From contig OMZC01000092.1 in NCBI GenBank assembly GCA_900315395.1, positions 1 to 45,665 on the forward strand: a DNA stretch of 45,665 bases, in the 5' to 3' direction. This document shows positions 36,402-45,665 of this stretch, one piece after another (within the stretch, counting starts at the first letter, position 1; each line of letters begins with the position of its first letter). Both the position numbers and the translations under genes were made by a program. The notes beneath the pieces are model-generated. The model saw only the letters and a list, made by a program, of their open reading frames with translations, made no database searches and was not told the origin of the DNA. This stretch comes from an uncultured Gammaproteobacteria bacterium (lineage in GTDB: Bacteria; Pseudomonadota; Gammaproteobacteria; Enterobacterales; Succinivibrionaceae).

Positions 36402-37481
36402 TTAAGCAGATGGTGGAAGATCATTTAAAGCATCTTCATTCTTTTGAATAAACATACAATCACCGTAGCTAAAGAACTTATATTTCTCTTCTACAGCATG
36501 CTTATAAGCATTCATAGTATGTTTGTAACCTGCAAAAGCACTTACTAACATAATCAGAGTTGATTCTGGCAAATGGAAATTAGTGATTAAACAGTCAATT
36601 ACTTGATATTTGTAGCCAGGATAAATGAAGATTGAAGTGTCATTTGCAAAAGGTACGATCTCATCTTTTGCACCAATGCTCTTAGCATAGGTAGCAGCTG
36701 ACTCTAATGATCTTACAGCTGTAGTACCTACAGCAATTACTCTGTGACCAGACTTGTGGGTCTCAATTACAGCTTTTGCTACATCCTCAGATAGATGCAC
36801 AAACTCTTTGTGCATATGATGCTTTAGAATGTCATCTTCACGTACAGGCTGGAAAGTACCAGCACCTACATGTAAAGTTACAAAGGCCATGTTAATGCCC
36901 ATTGCTTTTAGATCTGCTAACTGCTTTTCATCAAAATGCAGACCTGCTGTAGGAGCTGCAACAGCACCAGGGACCTTTGAGTATACAGTCTGATAACGCT
37001 CTCTATCTAAAGACTCATCAGGTCTTTCAATATATGGAGGCAGTGGAATATGACCTACCTCATAGAGGATATCTAATAATGATTTATCCCCTACAGTCTC
37101 AATCTTGAAAAGATCACCATCACGACCGGTTACAGTTACGTCATAACCACCGTCAATGTGAATTACAGTACCTGCCTTTGGAGCTTTACTTGCCTTGATG
37201 TGGCTTAAAGCTGTACTCTCACCTGTCATTCTTTCAATTAAGAATTCACAAGCGCCACCGGTGTCTTTTTTACCGTAAAGACGAGCAGGAATAACCTTGG
37301 TGTCATTAAAAACTAATAAGTCACCAGGTTTTAAGAATTCTTTTAAATCATAAAAGTGCTTATCCATTAAAGAACCATCTTTACCGTCTAAGCAAAGCAT
37401 TCTGCATGCGGTTCTTTCTTTACTTGGATATTCTGCAATCAGCTCTAATGGCAGATCGAAATTAAAATCACTGCGTAACAA
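36402..37481 (-). CDS. queA: S-adenosylmethionine:tRNA ribosyltransferase-isomerase QueA
   Basis: 359 residues (E. coli 356). It adds the ribosyl part of SAM to preQ1-tRNA to make epoxyqueuosine. Family blocks: [94 protein letters not shown] and [20 protein letters not shown]. It pairs functionally with tgt just downstream. An extended -10 (TGCTAAAAT on the minus strand) lies at 37570-37578. Confidence 0.97.
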   Translation of the reverse strand: MLRSDFNFDLPLELIAEYPSKERTACRMLCLDGKDGSLMDKHFYDLKEFLKPGDLLVFNDTKVIPARLYGKKDTGGACEFLIERMTGESTALSHIKASKAPKAGTVIHIDGGYDVTVTGRDGDLFKIETVGDKSLLDILYEVGHIPLPPYIERPDESLDRERYQTVYSKVPGAVAAPTAGLHFDEKQLADLKAMGINMAFVTLHVGAGTFQPVREDDILKHHMHKEFVHLSEDVAKAVIETHKSGHRVIAVGTTAVRSLESAATYAKSIGAKDEIVPFANDTSIFIYPGYKYQVIDCLITNFHLPESTLIMLVSAFAGYKHTMNAYKHAVEEKYKFFSYGDCMFIQKNEDALNDLPPSA

Positions 37482-37482
37482 T

Positions 37483-37512
37483 TTATTCTGTCCTAAACTT
37501 ATTCTGTCCTAA
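37483..37512. repeat. 14-bp direct repeat upstream of queA
   Basis: TTATTCTGTCCTAA occurs at 37483-37496 and again at 37499-37512, separated by two bases. It lies in the queA 5' leader. Confidence 0.9.
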
Positions 37513-37569
37513 TTATCTAGTCTCGAATTTCTATGGATAAAATTTACTGACCTCTTTACAACGGGGCGT

Positions 37570-37578
37570 ATTTTAGCA
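37570..37578 (-). promoter_or_regulatory. Extended -10 element, likely queA-tgt promoter
   Basis: On the minus strand TGCTAAAAT matches the TGnTAnnnT extended -10 form. No good -35 was found. It would give a 5' leader of about 80 nt containing the 14-bp repeats. Confidence 0.35.
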
Positions 37579-37627
37579 TTTATGTAGCAGTTTTTTACAT
37601 TCAATCTACCTAGATTAAGTAATAGTT

Positions 37628-39286
37628 TTATCCTAGCTTTTCAAATTCCTGAGAATACTCTTTGCTATCAAAGAGTTTGTTAAATAGAGCAAAAGATACT
37701 TTTTCAAGCTCTGAGGCGTTTTCTAATACCTGAGCTTTTTCAAACAGCTTTAAGATAAGACTTGAACGAATAGACAGACCGTAGATTTCAACATTTCTTT
37801 TTTTAGCATATTTAAAGCAGGAATCTACATTGTTGACACTGTCAGGCATTCCATCTGTAATTACTAAAATGATGTTACGTCTGCATTCTAGCTTTTCGAT
37901 TTTCTCAAAAGCATACCAAAGCCCCTGAGCTAATGGTGTAGAGCCTCTCGGTCTTTGATCAAATCTTGAGGCTACACGTGAAGCCTTTTCATTATCACGA
38001 AGAGCAATCTCGTACTCTGAGGTCTCACCTGGAAAATATGTTGCCATAGTCTTAACGCCATCTATACCTTCAAGTGCCATGCAGATCATAAGTGCAACCT
38101 TACAGGCTTCTTCACATCTTGTATACTCAAGTCCATCTGAGGTTAACATGGAACTTGAGACATCAACTAAGATATGAACAGAGGTTGAAAAACCACTGTT
38201 TGAGACTCTATCTTTAAAGATGTTCTGTTCACCCACACAAACCTTTTGTGCCTTTAAAGGATCAATTCTGGTACCTTTATCTGTGGTAAAACCAAAAGCT
38301 TCTACATAGCTTCTAACTTTCATATTCAAAGCTCGACGTAACGAATATGAGCTGTCAATATGTCTTATGTAGTCTTGTCGTCCTGGCTGACACTCTTTTT
38401 CATTGAATAAACCTAAATCCTCACGGGAGGAGCTTGATTGTCCACTACCATTTTCTTCAACAATCTTCGCCGCGCTCTGACATGGAGTAGCATTGCTAGG
38501 ATCTCCTTTGGTGGCAAGTTTTAACTTTATTAACTCTTTGATAAATTTCTTTTGGTGCTCATCTGTGATCTTGCCATGACGCTCCTCGTATTCACGCAGT
38601 TCATCATTAAGTTTTTGCTCTGACATGAACTTTAATTTTTCATTTTTAAAGTCATTCTCATCAGATGCTAAAATTCCATAGATCTCATCTACATAGAACA
38701 ACACTTCTTTTGAAGACTTGGCCTTTGAACAGGCCTTAGTGAGCTTAGCTATCTTTTTTACAAGGCGCTCTTTCATTCTCTTTTTCAGATGAATATAGAG
38801 CGTAAGAGCTCTTTTCCTTGAGGAATAAAAATGCTGACAGTGCACTTGGGAGTAAGCCTGGATAAAGGATAAGACTACATTTAGGACATTGATCTTTGAG
38901 GCATTCTGACAAAAGGTTTGCCAGTCATTTTCATAGTAGTCATTTAATAATGACAGATTCTCATACACACCAATGTATTCTCGAGAGATCAAAGCTTCAA
39001 TACGACTATCTTCTAGGATATTAAATAAAGAAAATCGTAATAGATCATCTTTTATAAACTCATTTTTTATCAGCTTAAAGTCTGTATAACGCACATGAGC
39101 AGACTCATGTGCTAAATAACCATAGGCAAGTCTTGCTTTAGCTGGATTGTTAATATCAAGTCTTGGAATGGTAATAGTCTTACCGTTGGTATAAGCAGAG
39201 GTTCCCTGCATTCTTACAGATACGCCAAACATCTTTGAGTAGTTATTAACCATAATTGGTAAAGCGTTACTGATGTGATTATTCAT
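37628..39286 (-). CDS. Predicted zincin-like and VWA-domain protein
   Basis: 552 residues, no signal or membrane segment. Near the N-terminus is HExxH at 60-64 (LAHESAHVRYTDF), followed at 89-97 by NILEDSRIE, the glutamate-ligand pattern of gluzincin metalloproteases. The middle is Lys-rich and helical. The C-terminal third (about 365-545) is a von Willebrand A domain with MIDAS motif DVSSSM near 372 and VITDGMPDS near 475. The layout recalls CobT-like and plasmid/ICE VWA proteins, which usually work with a MoxR/CobS AAA+ ATPase; none is adjacent here. The gene is single, flanked by queA and a 600-bp gap. Function is not known to me. Confidence 0.75.
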   Translation of the reverse strand: MNNHISNALPIMVNNYSKMFGVSVRMQGTSAYTNGKTITIPRLDINNPAKARLAYGYLAHESAHVRYTDFKLIKNEFIKDDLLRFSLFNILEDSRIEALISREYIGVYENLSLLNDYYENDWQTFCQNASKINVLNVVLSFIQAYSQVHCQHFYSSRKRALTLYIHLKKRMKERLVKKIAKLTKACSKAKSSKEVLFYVDEIYGILASDENDFKNEKLKFMSEQKLNDELREYEERHGKITDEHQKKFIKELIKLKLATKGDPSNATPCQSAAKIVEENGSGQSSSSREDLGLFNEKECQPGRQDYIRHIDSSYSLRRALNMKVRSYVEAFGFTTDKGTRIDPLKAQKVCVGEQNIFKDRVSNSGFSTSVHILVDVSSSMLTSDGLEYTRCEEACKVALMICMALEGIDGVKTMATYFPGETSEYEIALRDNEKASRVASRFDQRPRGSTPLAQGLWYAFEKIEKLECRRNIILVITDGMPDSVNNVDSCFKYAKKRNVEIYGLSIRSSLILKLFEKAQVLENASELEKVSFALFNKLFDSKEYSQEFEKLG

Positions 39287-39886
39287 AGTGATCCTGCCTA
39301 AAGCTAATGTTTATGAAACTTTGTTTTATGAAGACTGTATTTTATGAAGACTGTTTTTTACAGTTTTGTTCGTCATTCAGGCAGGTATTATCTCTGTGAG
39401 TTTTTTATAACTTTTAAAATTACTGACAAAATATGCAATTTTTAAGCATTTTTATGACAATTTTTCTAAATTTTGCGATTTTTAGAGCTTTTTTGATAGT
39501 TTTAAAGCGTTCTAGCTTACTTTTTGGAGAATATAAAAGCAGAACTTGAGTATTGAGTAACTATGTTTTGAGGAACTTTTTGTGGATTTGTTTTTTTGTT
39601 GGGATCTGATTTTAGGTATCTGTTTTTTGAGTGACTATCAAGTTTTAGATAGGAATAGTCTTTACTGTATAAAAACGCGCTCATTTATGAATTTTGTACT
39701 AGTAAAAGAATGACCCTGATCACTCTTCCTTCATCATTTTTGATAAAGAAAATCTTTTTTTGAAGATCTTAAACTCTATTCGATCCATAATCATCACCTA
39801 AGAGCGCTTTGTCTTTAACGAGCAACTGTTTTTGAGATATAAGATCTCGTGCTCTTCTCGTTATAAATATATAAAAGGCATTAAAT
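39287..39886. other. 600-bp gap upstream of the chemoreceptor gene
   Basis: AT-rich with no supported gene. It holds a 15-bp near-triplicate repeat next to the VWA gene (39310-39354), a T/G-rich stretch (about 39540-39650), and close to the chemoreceptor a nested stem: CGAG..GAGAT/ATCTC..CTCG (about 39819-39860). I found no convincing sigma-28 promoter. Confidence 0.6.
39310..39354. repeat. 15-bp tandem repeats upstream of the VWA gene
   Basis: TTTTATGAAGACTGT occurs exactly at 39324-39338 and 39340-39354, and a degenerate copy (TTTATGAAACTTTG) is at 39310-39323. The repeats lie directly upstream of the VWA gene start (minus strand). Confidence 0.85.
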
Positions 39887-41458
39887 ATGAGAAATAATCA
39901 GCCTGTAGTGGATGTAGAAATTAAATTCCCTGATGATCCAAATGCGAAGATCATCTCTGTGACCGATACTCACGGCATCATTACTGATGTTAATCAGACT
40001 TTTATTGATATGTGTGGCTTTTCAAGAGAAGAACTTGTAGGTCAACCTCACAATATCATCAGACACCCTGATATGCCTTCAGCTGTATTCAAGCTTATGT
40101 GGGATACCTTAAAGAAAGGTAAACCTTTTATGGGCATTATCAAAAACCGCCATAAAGATGGTCGTTACTACTGGGTTAATGCCTTTATTATCCCTATCAC
40201 TAACGGTGGCAAGATTGTAGGTTATGAGTCTGTAAGAACCAGAGCTACAGATGAGGAAATTGCTAATGCAAAGGCTACCTACGCTAAGATGAACTCAGGC
40301 TCTAAATTAAGTACCTATTCAGTATTTAATTCTTATGATATCTACTATGCCATCTTAACTTTAATTGCCTTTATCTACGCTTTGTATGACAGATCTTTTG
40401 TCTCAATCATTCTTACAGGTGTAATCGGTGCTTTTACAGCCTACAGCATGCTTGCTAAAAAGAGCCGTTTCATCACAAGACTTATTGAAAAGAATGAAAT
40501 GCAGGCAGATCCTGTATCCCTTGCAATCTACGCTCCAGGTGGCACTGATACAGATAGAGCTTCATTTGCGATTAAGTGTCGTGAAAAATACGTTGATGCA
40601 ATTTTAACTAGAGTTAAAGAAGCATCAGCAAGATTAAATCAGTTAGCAGAGCAGAATCTTGATAATGCATCTGACAGCAACAAAGATATGATTGAAAAAT
40701 CAAAGCATACCAAGAAAGTTGCTAAGAACATGAATGCTGTTACTCAGACTATGCTCACAATGATGAAAGATCTTACCGACAGTGTTGCTACTACCAATGA
40801 AAGTTCAGAGCAGACCTCTTCATTGATGCAGGAAGGCAAAGATATTTCTGAGAGAACTCTAAATGCGATTACTACCCTAGACAATCAGGTTAAAAATATC
40901 GCAACTTCTATTGAGAACTTGTCTGCTAAGGTCGAGGAGATTGCTCAGGCCTCAGAGCTTATTGATAAGGTATCCGATCAGACTAACTTACTAGCTCTAA
41001 ATGCTTCTATTGAGGCAGCTCGTGCTGGTGAAGCCGGTAAAGGCTTTGCTGTGGTAGCAGATGAGGTGCGCTCACTATCATTGAGTACCCACAAGTCAAC
41101 TCAGAATATTCATAACCTAATTGATGACTTCAAAGAAAAAGCCGAAGAAGCTAAGGTTATGGCTGAACACGGACTTGCTGCAGCTCAAAACGGTGTAGTT
41201 GAGGTAGGTCGCAACAATGACAATGTTGAAAAGGTAGTTGAAGCAATTTCTGTAATTAAAGAGAATGCAGACAAGATGCTCAATGAGATCAATATGCACA
41301 GTGAAACTGTTCAGGGTGTAGCTGAACAAGTAAAACAGATCTTCTCACTTACAGACGAGTCTGTTGATATCACCTCTAAGACACAGCAGGATATGCAGTA
41401 CTTAAAGGATGAAGCTGATGATGTAGTTGAGATGATCACCCGTTTCAACCGTAAGTAA
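39887..41458 (+). CDS. PAS-domain methyl-accepting chemotaxis protein, Aer-like
   Basis: 523 residues. An N-terminal PAS domain (about 20-125, [46 protein letters not shown]...[18 protein letters not shown]) has the redox-sensing Aer arrangement. Two close hydrophobic segments (about 150-190) anchor it with almost no periplasmic part. The C-terminal signalling domain contains [25 protein letters not shown], the hairpin tip that contacts CheA and CheW. It lacks a C-terminal NWETF-type tether. It should report redox or energy state to the flagellar switch. AAAAGG is at the right distance from the ATG, and a clear terminator follows. Confidence 0.93.
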   Translation: MRNNQPVVDVEIKFPDDPNAKIISVTDTHGIITDVNQTFIDMCGFSREELVGQPHNIIRHPDMPSAVFKLMWDTLKKGKPFMGIIKNRHKDGRYYWVNAFIIPITNGGKIVGYESVRTRATDEEIANAKATYAKMNSGSKLSTYSVFNSYDIYYAILTLIAFIYALYDRSFVSIILTGVIGAFTAYSMLAKKSRFITRLIEKNEMQADPVSLAIYAPGGTDTDRASFAIKCREKYVDAILTRVKEASARLNQLAEQNLDNASDSNKDMIEKSKHTKKVAKNMNAVTQTMLTMMKDLTDSVATTNESSEQTSSLMQEGKDISERTLNAITTLDNQVKNIATSIENLSAKVEEIAQASELIDKVSDQTNLLALNASIEAARAGEAGKGFAVVADEVRSLSLSTHKSTQNIHNLIDDFKEKAEEAKVMAEHGLAAAQNGVVEVGRNNDNVEKVVEAISVIKENADKMLNEINMHSETVQGVAEQVKQIFSLTDESVDITSKTQQDMQYLKDEADDVVEMITRFNRK

Positions 41459-41475
41459 TTCCTTATCTTAAAAGG

Positions 41476-41503
41476 GCCTACTTTATCTAAAGTAGGCTTT
41501 TTT
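41476..41503 (+). terminator. Rho-independent terminator after the chemoreceptor gene
   Basis: GCCTACTTT, loop ATCT, AAAGTAGGC and six T residues, 18 bp after the stop codon. Confidence 0.9.
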
Positions 41504-41667
41504 ATGCGCAAAACTCTAGTATTACTTACAGGTAAAACCGCAATTTTTAGTGCTAAGGTGTAAAAATTTGTATGTATTCTCAATAAAATTGAGTCTTACA
41601 TGAAAAAGTTACATAAAAAGAATATAGAATTATACAGAACGTATTTTAGGCAAGAATTCAGTAAGTT

Positions 41668-43413
41668 ATGACATTATTTAGCTACAGTCCTCTAAGAAAG
41701 GAACAAATCCTACGCTCTAGCACATGGGGCCATCACTTCTTCTTTTTAAATGCGATCTTAGCTATCGTCATTAGCTTTTCATATGTTTATGCAGCCCCTC
41801 ATACAGAGAGTCTGTCTGCTTTTATTTACTTACTAGCCACCTGGTTAGGTCAGTCCTGTTTCTTAGCCTTTTTAGCTTTCTTAATTCTGTTCTTCCCACT
41901 TACCTTTATAGGTAACTTTAAAGTTTATAGAGTAGTAAGTGTTATCTTTGCCTTCTTACTGCACTGTCTGCTTTTAATTGATGCTAAGATCTTTTTAACC
42001 GTAAAGGTACATATTACCTGGATGGTAACCTCTCTGATTTTAAGAGACTTAGACTTTAACACTGGTCTTAACTTCAGATTCATGTACATTGCGGTAGTTG
42101 TGTTAATCCTTTTAGAGCTTTTATTTGCAAAACTAGCTACAAGAGAAGTTTACAAAAAGAGCCTAAGACACAATCTGTTCCCTGATATTGTTCTTTCAGC
42201 TATCTTTATGTGCTTTATAGCATCACATGGTATCTACATTTGGGCTGATGCTACTAACTATGAAAAGATCACTAATTTAAGAACTGTTTTCCCAGCACAT
42301 TACCCAATGACTGCCAAGTCATTTTTGTCTAACCATGGCTGGATTGATGATGACGATTTTACAGAAGCTGACAATGAGGATAAGAGTTCAACCTCAAGCT
42401 TTGTTTACCCATTAGCTGAGATTAAATCAAATCCTTCTAATAACCCTAATAATGTCATCATTGTGCTCTTAAATGGTATGTCTTATTCAGATCTAAATCA
42501 GGCTGATACTCCATTTTTAATGTCATTAAAAATGGCTAATACCAGTTTTGAAAAGCACTACTTGCCATATCAGAACTATGAGGACAACCTTTTTGCAAGC
42601 TCATTTGGTCTGCCAGTTCAATACAAAGAGAGCTTTATAAAACATAAGGTTGAACCTGTATTAGTAACTGAGATGCAAAAGCAGGAGTACATCGTAAGAG
42701 TATTTACCAACAGCTACTTAAAGAAAGATATTGCTAATGTTACTTTCTTATTAGGACTGCCTCTAAACAGAGTTACCGCCTTAAAGAACGATCATTTAGT
42801 TTTTGAAAAGACTTTAGACTTTGTTGATACCTTAAACAGCAATCAGCACTTTTTAGTATCTTTAAATACCAACTCACTGCTGTATGCAAATAGAAACAAA
42901 GCAGCTCACACTAAAGCTTTAAAAGAGCTTGATGAGGAGCTTAAAAACTTCATTCATGAGTTATCTAGAAGAGATATCTTAAAACAGTCACTAGTGCTCA
43001 TCACCTCTGATGTTGGTAATCCACTTTTAATGGGTAACACCACAGACTTTTCTATGCGCCAGCAGCATGTACCTATGATTGCATTGTGGCCACAGGATTC
43101 TCTAAAAGGTATCTCATACAACAATTTAACTTCTAATTTTGATATTGCACCTACCATGGGTCTTGAAATTTTAGGGGTAACGACCCCATGTGTTAATTAC
43201 TCCATAGGAAATAGTCTTTTAAAGATCACTAACAGAGACTATTTATTAACAACTCAAGGTCGTTCTTTATTGTTAATTTCTAACAAAGCCGTAACTGTCT
43301 ATAAGCGTAACGGCAAGGTTCACATTGACGAGGATGGTAAGATTAAAGATGCCAAGCCAAACCTTGAGAACTTAATTAGAGCCATGAGAGAATTGAACCG
43401 TTTTAAAGGTTAG
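41668..43413 (+). CDS. yejM: Inner membrane LPS regulator LapC/PbgA (YejM)
   Basis: 581 residues (E. coli 586). The N-terminal DUF3413 region has five TM helices (STWGHHFFFLNAILAIVISFSYVYA, LAFLAFLILFFPLTFIG, SVIFAFLLHCLLLIDAKIF, VVVLILLELLFAKLA, plus one at about 175-190). The C-terminal periplasmic domain (about 255-580) has the alkaline-phosphatase/sulfatase fold (NVIIVLLNGMSYSDLNQADTPFL, MRQQHVPMIALWPQ). In Enterobacteria this protein is a catalytically dead sulfatase that senses periplasmic LPS and controls LpxC turnover through LapB. It is followed by ybbN 15 bp later and probably shares its transcript. Confidence 0.9.
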   Translation: MTLFSYSPLRKEQILRSSTWGHHFFFLNAILAIVISFSYVYAAPHTESLSAFIYLLATWLGQSCFLAFLAFLILFFPLTFIGNFKVYRVVSVIFAFLLHCLLLIDAKIFLTVKVHITWMVTSLILRDLDFNTGLNFRFMYIAVVVLILLELLFAKLATREVYKKSLRHNLFPDIVLSAIFMCFIASHGIYIWADATNYEKITNLRTVFPAHYPMTAKSFLSNHGWIDDDDFTEADNEDKSSTSSFVYPLAEIKSNPSNNPNNVIIVLLNGMSYSDLNQADTPFLMSLKMANTSFEKHYLPYQNYEDNLFASSFGLPVQYKESFIKHKVEPVLVTEMQKQEYIVRVFTNSYLKKDIANVTFLLGLPLNRVTALKNDHLVFEKTLDFVDTLNSNQHFLVSLNTNSLLYANRNKAAHTKALKELDEELKNFIHELSRRDILKQSLVLITSDVGNPLLMGNTTDFSMRQQHVPMIALWPQDSLKGISYNNLTSNFDIAPTMGLEILGVTTPCVNYSIGNSLLKITNRDYLLTTQGRSLLLISNKAVTVYKRNGKVHIDEDGKIKDAKPNLENLIRAMRELNRFKG

Positions 43414-43428
43414 AAATAAGGATTTACG

Positions 43429-44265
43429 ATGCGTTTAACTGAACAGAATGTAAAAGAAGTAATTGTCGATGCCTCAATGAAAAAGGCAGTATTTGTCTAC
43501 TTTTTCATGAATGCACCTGAGTGTGAGGCTGCAACTAAAGCTGTTACAGCTGCTATTACTGATAACAATGAGTACATTTCTCTAGTTGAAGCTGATGTTC
43601 AAGAACAGGTTTCACAAGCTGTAGCAATGCAGTTAGGTTTACAGACTGTTCCTGCTCTTATCGTAATGCAAAATGGTCGCCCTGTTGATGCTCTTCAAGG
43701 CGATGATATTGTTGCAAAGTTACCTGAGACCATTAAAAAGTTCATGCCATCTGAAGCTGAACTTTTAATTAAAGAAGCTAATGATCTAGAGCAAAAAGGC
43801 GATCTGCAACAGGCTGTAGCTAAAGCAAAACAGGCATACAACCTTGATGAAAAGAACGTTGAGATTAAACTTATCTATGCTCGTCTGTGCATTAAGAATA
43901 AAGAGCTCGAATTAGCTCATACACTGCTTGATAACGCAGGTCGTGAAGAGCAGTCAATGCAAGATTATAAAGATCTTGTGTCAGCACTAACTTTAGCTGA
44001 ACAGGCAGCTGACAGTCCTGAGATTAAAGAGTTAGAAGCAAAATTCAATGCTGATCCTGACAATTCTGAGGTTGCATCTAACTATGCTGCAGCTTTAGCT
44101 GAAGCTGGTAAGAAAGCAAAAGCTTTAGAGATCTTATTTAATATCTTAAAGAAAGATCTGTCTGATGCTAATGCAAAAAAGACCTTCTTAGATCTTTTAA
44201 ATACCATGTCAGGTGATCCTCTGCAAAAAGAGTACAGAAGAAAGTTATATACCCTAATGTACTAA
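43429..44265 (+). CDS. cnoX: Thioredoxin-fold/TPR chaperedoxin, CnoX (YbbN)
   Basis: 278 residues (E. coli CnoX 284). A thioredoxin-fold domain (about 1-110, VFVYFFMNAPECEAATKAV, LGLQTVPALIVMQNGRPVD) is joined to TPR-like repeats (about 115-278, LIKEANDLEQKGDLQQAVAKAKQAYNLDEKN). The active site reads A29-P-E-C32, so the first Cys of CxxC is missing, as in YbbN, which cannot work as a normal reductase. The protein protects substrates from oxidative damage and passes them to GroEL and DnaK. It is 15 bp after lapC/yejM. Confidence 0.9.
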   Translation: MRLTEQNVKEVIVDASMKKAVFVYFFMNAPECEAATKAVTAAITDNNEYISLVEADVQEQVSQAVAMQLGLQTVPALIVMQNGRPVDALQGDDIVAKLPETIKKFMPSEAELLIKEANDLEQKGDLQQAVAKAKQAYNLDEKNVEIKLIYARLCIKNKELELAHTLLDNAGREEQSMQDYKDLVSALTLAEQAADSPEIKELEAKFNADPDNSEVASNYAAALAEAGKKAKALEILFNILKKDLSDANAKKTFLDLLNTMSGDPLQKEYRRKLYTLMY

Positions 44266-44293
44266 TTACTTTTAAGTACTAATCTGTACTAAT
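44259..44293. repeat. Three GTACTAAT copies over the cnoX stop codon
   Basis: GTACTAAT at 44259-44266 (includes the stop codon), 44276-44283 and 44286-44293, spaced 17 and 10 bp apart. Likely short duplications of the gene end. Confidence 0.7.
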
Positions 44294-44323
44294 GTAAAGA
44301 AAAATCAACTTATAAGGTTATGT

Positions 44324-44361
44324 AAAAGGCCTGAAGGATACGATGTACTTGCAGGCCTTTT
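44324..44361. terminator. Bidirectional terminator between cnoX and perM
   Basis: AAAAGGCCTG (44324-44333) pairs with CAGGCCTTTT (44352-44361) around an 18-nt loop. A and T flanks serve both converging genes. Confidence 0.8.
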
Positions 44362-44401
44362 AGTTTCTCTTAAATTTAGTTCTTAAATTTGGTCAATATA
44401 T

Positions 44402-45541
44402 CTAGCTTTGAGGCTCTATCCTGTTACCCTGTTCATCAGTACTTGGCCAGTTAACAATCAAGGTTCTGATAAAGGTAGCCAGTGGAATTGAGAAGAACAC
44501 GCCCCAGAATCCCCATAGTCCGCCGAATATTAAAATAGCTGACAGAATTGAGAATGCATCAAGGTTCATAGCTTTTGAGAAGAGTAATGGGGTTAGAACA
44601 TTACTGTCTAAAAGCTGAATGATAATGTAAACGACACATACCCAAATTAGAGTTGAACTCATACCAAACTGGAAGATTGAAACTAAGAGTACCGGTATGG
44701 TGATAATTACAGCTCCTACGTATGGGATCACTACTGATAGGCCCACACCTACACCTAACAATAAAGCATAGTTCAAACCTAAGAACATAAAGGCTAATGA
44801 GTTTACACAGGCAATGATGGTTATGTGTAAAAGTTTGCCTCTGATATAGCCTTCAATCTGAGCATTGATTTGAGGCCAGAATTCATGAATTAGAGCTTGA
44901 TTATTAGGCAGAATGTACGTCCTGATCCGCTTTTGCAGTACAGGCTTATTAGCTAACATTAAGAACACTAAAATAGGCACGATGATCATGTACATAAGCC
45001 ATGATACGGTGTTCACAACAGAAGGCATTACCTGATTTTTAATGATATTGGTAGTATTAGCGATGATTACAGAACGAGCATTTACTACCATGTTTTTTAA
45101 CTCATCTTCAGTAACCATTGAAGGAATTGGCTCTGGCATAGTTGCTACAAACTCATTGATCCTTGCTGCTACATTTGAATCAAAGTCATCACCGTTATCT
45201 GAATTTACAGTCTCGGTACTGATCTTTTGTAAGTTTATATAAAACTGATTTCCCTGCTGTAAGATCTTAGGTACCACAAACACTAAGATACCTACAGACA
45301 CACCTACGAACAAAGCCATAGTGATAACTGAAGAGCACATTCTTGAGAGTTTGCATTTATGATTTAAAAGTCTTACTAACCAATCTAAACAGTAAGCAAT
45401 ACACAATGCCACTACTAATGGACCTACAAGCCACATTAGATAGTAAACAGTAAGGAAAGAGCAAACTAGAACAATAGCAAACTCAATAGTACCTGGTGCT
45501 GAGAAATGGCGTAAATACCAGTTATGCAATAACTTAATCAT
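44402..45541 (-). CDS. perM: AI-2E transporter-family membrane protein, PerM-like
   Basis: From the ATG at 45541 the product has 379 residues; an in-frame ATG 10 codons upstream lacks a ribosome-binding site, whereas AAGAGA precedes the chosen one, and MIKLLHNWYLRHFSAPGTIEF matches the start of E. coli PerM. About eight hydrophobic helices are seen (LVCSFLTVYYLMWLVGPLVVALCIAYCLDWL, SSVITMALFVGVSVGILVFVVP, MYMIIVPILVFLMLA, ITIIACVNSLAFMFLGLNYALLLGVGVGLSVVIPYVGAVI, ILSAILIFGGLWGFWGVFFSIPLATFI). The last block is the UPF0118 signature. Substrate is not established; the family contains AI-2 exporters and Na+/H+ antiporters. Confidence 0.88.
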   Translation of the reverse strand: MIKLLHNWYLRHFSAPGTIEFAIVLVCSFLTVYYLMWLVGPLVVALCIAYCLDWLVRLLNHKCKLSRMCSSVITMALFVGVSVGILVFVVPKILQQGNQFYINLQKISTETVNSDNGDDFDSNVAARINEFVATMPEPIPSMVTEDELKNMVVNARSVIIANTTNIIKNQVMPSVVNTVSWLMYMIIVPILVFLMLANKPVLQKRIRTYILPNNQALIHEFWPQINAQIEGYIRGKLLHITIIACVNSLAFMFLGLNYALLLGVGVGLSVVIPYVGAVIITIPVLLVSIFQFGMSSTLIWVCVVYIIIQLLDSNVLTPLLFSKAMNLDAFSILSAILIFGGLWGFWGVFFSIPLATFIRTLIVNWPSTDEQGNRIEPQS

Positions 45542-45554
45542 AATGTCTCTTAAG

Positions 45555-45587
45555 TAACTCAACTTTTGCATTTCAAAAATTGAGTTA
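45555..45587. promoter_or_regulatory. 8-bp inverted repeat upstream of perM
   Basis: TAACTCAA (45555-45562) and TTGAGTTA (45580-45587), 17 bp apart, lie just before the perM start. Either an operator or a leader stem. Confidence 0.4.
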
Positions 45588-45665
45588 AAACGTTAAATAT
45601 AAGCGGTCCTGCACCGACTTTGCTCTTTAAAATATGATTTTTGATTATAAAGCCTAAGGTGATAT

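Noticed and set aside
39660-39880. Possible sigma-28 promoter before the chemoreceptor gene.
   Set aside because: TAAA-like and GAGATATA-like segments exist, but spacing and the -10 GCCGATAA match are poor.
45588-45665. Start of another gene on the plus strand at the right edge.
   Set aside because: The visible ATG frame stops after seven codons, and there is too little sequence to judge.

Overview
The window looks like a stretch of AT-rich gammaproteobacterial chromosome, most likely an anaerobic, flagellated gut or rumen member of the Aeromonadales/Succinivibrionaceae type. This is inference from gene content. The core order rlmN-rodZ-ispG-hisS-yfgM-bamB-der and the blocks queA-tgt-yajC-secD-secF are classic gammaproteobacterial. 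FlrB/FlrC, FliS, a Maf-type flagellin glycosyltransferase, LapC/YejM, NlpI, PerM and CnoX/YbbN fit the same group. No rRNA, tRNA, IS element, prophage or CRISPR array was seen.

Layout. 1-4.7 kb (minus strand): the start of a DUF-type AAA-ATPase, an IclR regulator with a perfect 13-bp inverted repeat at its promoter, the sigma-54 flagellar two-component pair flrB-flrC behind a -24/-12 promoter, and a ThiF/MoeB-like adenylyltransferase. 4.9-8.8 kb: purL. 9.1-12.9 kb (plus): a 46-residue Arg-rich protein, a repeat-rich gap that may encode a small RNA, then a sigma-54-driven unit fliS - FliT-like chaperone - maf. 13.1-16.05 kb (plus): two overlapping small membrane proteins, then the most novel locus, a Cys-rich 107-residue peptide and a radical SAM/SPASM maturase. 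The peptide gene sits behind a structured leader ending in an intrinsic terminator, and a second terminator separates it from the maturase. 16.1-25.5 kb (minus): the der-to-rlmN core operon, with unusually long BamB, RodZ and Der. 25.8-26.8 kb: two antitoxins (HigA-like and RelB/DinJ-like) with no toxin beside either, and a small hypothetical. 26.8-31.7 kb (minus): sirtuin, PepB-like aminopeptidase, cysteine desulfurase, an ArsR/SmtB metal sensor and NlpI. 31.7-37.5 kb (minus): secF, secD, yajC, tgt, queA. 37.6-39.3 kb: a stand-alone HExxH plus VWA protein. 39.9-44.3 kb (plus): a PAS chemoreceptor, LapC/YejM and CnoX. The window closes with perM on the minus strand.

How the genes work together. 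FlrB/FlrC and the two sigma-54-like promoters (upstream of flrB and of fliS) suggest one flagellar regulon that includes flagellin export chaperones and flagellin glycosylation, and the PAS chemoreceptor feeds the same motility behaviour. BamB, YfgM, SecDF-YajC, NlpI, RodZ and LapC cover envelope assembly. The RiPP-like cassette is the best candidate for an undescribed system. Its product would be a thioether- or otherwise crosslinked Cys-rich peptide with two related core segments. No exporter or protease gene is adjacent, so the fate of the product cannot be read from this window.
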